A stretch of DNA of 33,826 nucleotides, taken from the NCBI GenBank assembly GCA_027490975.1, contig JAIXXA010000175.1, positions 1 to 33,826 on the forward strand. The letters run 5' to 3'. Of this stretch, positions 32,959 through 33,826 are shown piece by piece. The notes below the pieces were generated by a model. The model was not told where the DNA came from. It saw only the letters and a program-made list of their open reading frames with translations, and did not search any database. Origin of the DNA: Rhodospirillaceae bacterium. GTDB lineage: Bacteria > Pseudomonadota > Alphaproteobacteria > CACIAM-22H2. Each line of letters opens with the position of its first letter. Within the stretch, counting starts at the first letter, position 1. Both the position numbers and the translations under genes were made by a program.

Positions 32959-33826
32959 TCCGAGATCGATTTCGGTTTCGAAAACGATCTTTTTGAAATC
33001 GGTTACGAGCGCTTCGACGCGTATCTGCCAATTGCCGCGCGCGGCGATACCGCTCAATTGCGCTCGGTAATGGCCATACTCGAGGCGCTGCAGCGGCAGT
33101 TTCAACGCTTCGATGCCAAGGCCAGACTGCGCCATTTCCAGACTAGTCTCGAGCGGATCGAAGGCCGAGAGGTCGGGCCTCGCGAGATAGAGATCGATCG
33201 CCGACCCTACGACGGAAACGGTCAATTGATGGCCGTCGCGCACGAGGGCAATCGACAGGCCGGTTGCGGGTGCGTGCGCGTGCAGCGCGCCATGGCTTGG
33301 CGGCGGGGTGTGGCTCAGCTGGGCCGTGACGCCAAGCAGGACCGCCGCGAGGCCGATGTCGATGCGCAGGTTTCGGACAAAACGCGCGCACGCCATCGCA
33401 TCGCCGCCAAGCTTCGGCACCAGGTGCCAACGGTTCTGGCCTGCTACGGCCAGCAGGCAGGCCATCAGCACTGCTTTCGTCAAGGCCAACAGTCCATAGG
33501 CCGAACCGGCCAAATCGAGCGGTACACGCGCCACGACGATGTAGACGGCGCCAGCAAGGGCAACCGGCACGATCGCGATTGCCATTGCCGAAAAACGCTG
33601 CGCTGCGATTTGTGCTGCTGGAGCCGGAACGGTCTTCGCGAGGCACAACAGCGGCACTAGGGCGCCAAGCCATACGAAGGCGGCAAGGCTATGTGCAGTC
33701 TGTGCGAGCTTCGCGCCGATGCCGCCAGTTGCCGCGTGGCCGGTGAGCGCGGTTCCAAGAGCGGCCAGGACGAGGCCGAGCGTTGCAAGCGTGCGCGAGC
33801 TGTGGCGCAGGCCGAGCCATGCTGCA
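32944..33826 (-). CDS. CopD-family copper resistance membrane protein (partial, N-terminus off the right edge)
   Basis: The frame is open from the window edge to the TAG at 32944 (about 293 residues seen). The visible part starts [20 protein letters not shown] and continues with the CopD core: [20 protein letters not shown] then [11 protein letters not shown], a helix ending [20 protein letters not shown], and [14 protein letters not shown] with the conserved N-R-W and P. CopD is an inner-membrane protein linked to copper handling. After the last helix ([20 protein letters not shown]) comes a domain of about 110 residues ([18 protein letters not shown] to the end), presumably periplasmic and resembling small beta-rich YtkA/FixH-like domains. 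A copC gene or domain may lie upstream, outside the window. Confidence 0.8.
   Translation of the reverse strand, partial: AAWLGLRHSSRTLATLGLVLAALGTALTGHAATGGIGAKLAQTAHSLAAFVWLGALVPLLCLAKTVPAPAAQIAAQRFSAMAIAIVPVALAGAVYIVVARVPLDLAGSAYGLLALTKAVLMACLLAVAGQNRWHLVPKLGGDAMACARFVRNLRIDIGLAAVLLGVTAQLSHTPPPSHGALHAHAPATGLSIALVRDGHQLTVSVVGSAIDLYLARPDLSAFDPLETSLEMAQSGLGIEALKLPLQRLEYGHYRAQLSGIAARGNWQIRVEALVTDFKKIVFETEIDLGSAAR

Overview
The window is a gene-dense, GC-rich (roughly two-thirds G+C by eye) chromosomal segment of an alphaproteobacterium, probably of the Rhodospirillales type. The main support is the divK-pleD pair, an EipB (DUF1849) periplasmic protein, an imuA-imuB mutasome pair behind a GTTC-N7-GTTC-like LexA site, and the dprA-topA-rnr-DUF983-rpmG neighbourhood. 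The genus is not determined. No rRNA, tRNA, CRISPR array, insertion sequence, prophage or integrase was seen, and no gene-free stretch exceeds about 300 bases.

Layout. (1) 1-2202, minus: the SOS mutagenesis cassette imuA-imuB, with imuB cut by the left edge. (2) 2417-2566, plus: a small unknown gene beside a cluster of palindromes. (3) 4977-2592, minus: sixA, a small lipoprotein gene and glpD, divergent from (4) 5076-11662, plus: ppk, ppx, a lipoprotein with an alpha/beta-hydrolase fold, and a TPR-methyltransferase. (5) 14134-11659, minus: ergothioneine genes egtB-egtD with a DUF427 gene. (6) rnd (minus) divergent from aspS and eipB (plus). (7) a ROK sugar kinase (minus) divergent from divK-pleD (plus). 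(8) 23378-21135, minus: DUF983, an S41 peptidase lipoprotein, and rpmG with its own promoter and terminator. (9) 32632-23507, minus: a long run pyrB, pyrC', plsY, dprA, topA, rnr. (10) a small unknown gene (plus), then copD (minus), cut by the right edge.

How the genes work together. ppk/ppx make and degrade polyphosphate. egtB/egtD make the ergothioneine precursor (trimethylhistidine sulfoxide). divK/pleD belong to the cell-cycle and c-di-GMP polarity circuit. pyrB with pyrC' probably forms an aspartate transcarbamoylase holoenzyme. plsY and glpD both act on glycerol-3-phosphate. Several neighbours overlap by four bases (ATGA or GTGA), and two convergent pairs share one CTAG as both stop codons.

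Most of the window is housekeeping, and no clearly new multi-gene system was found. The best leads are: a dihydroorotase-like protein lacking three metal-binding histidines; an alpha/beta-hydrolase lipoprotein with Gly at the nucleophile position; DUF427 as a third member of the ergothioneine operon; an island of about 26% GC inside dprA, just upstream of topA; and a pyrB promoter placed so that its mRNA would be nearly leaderless.
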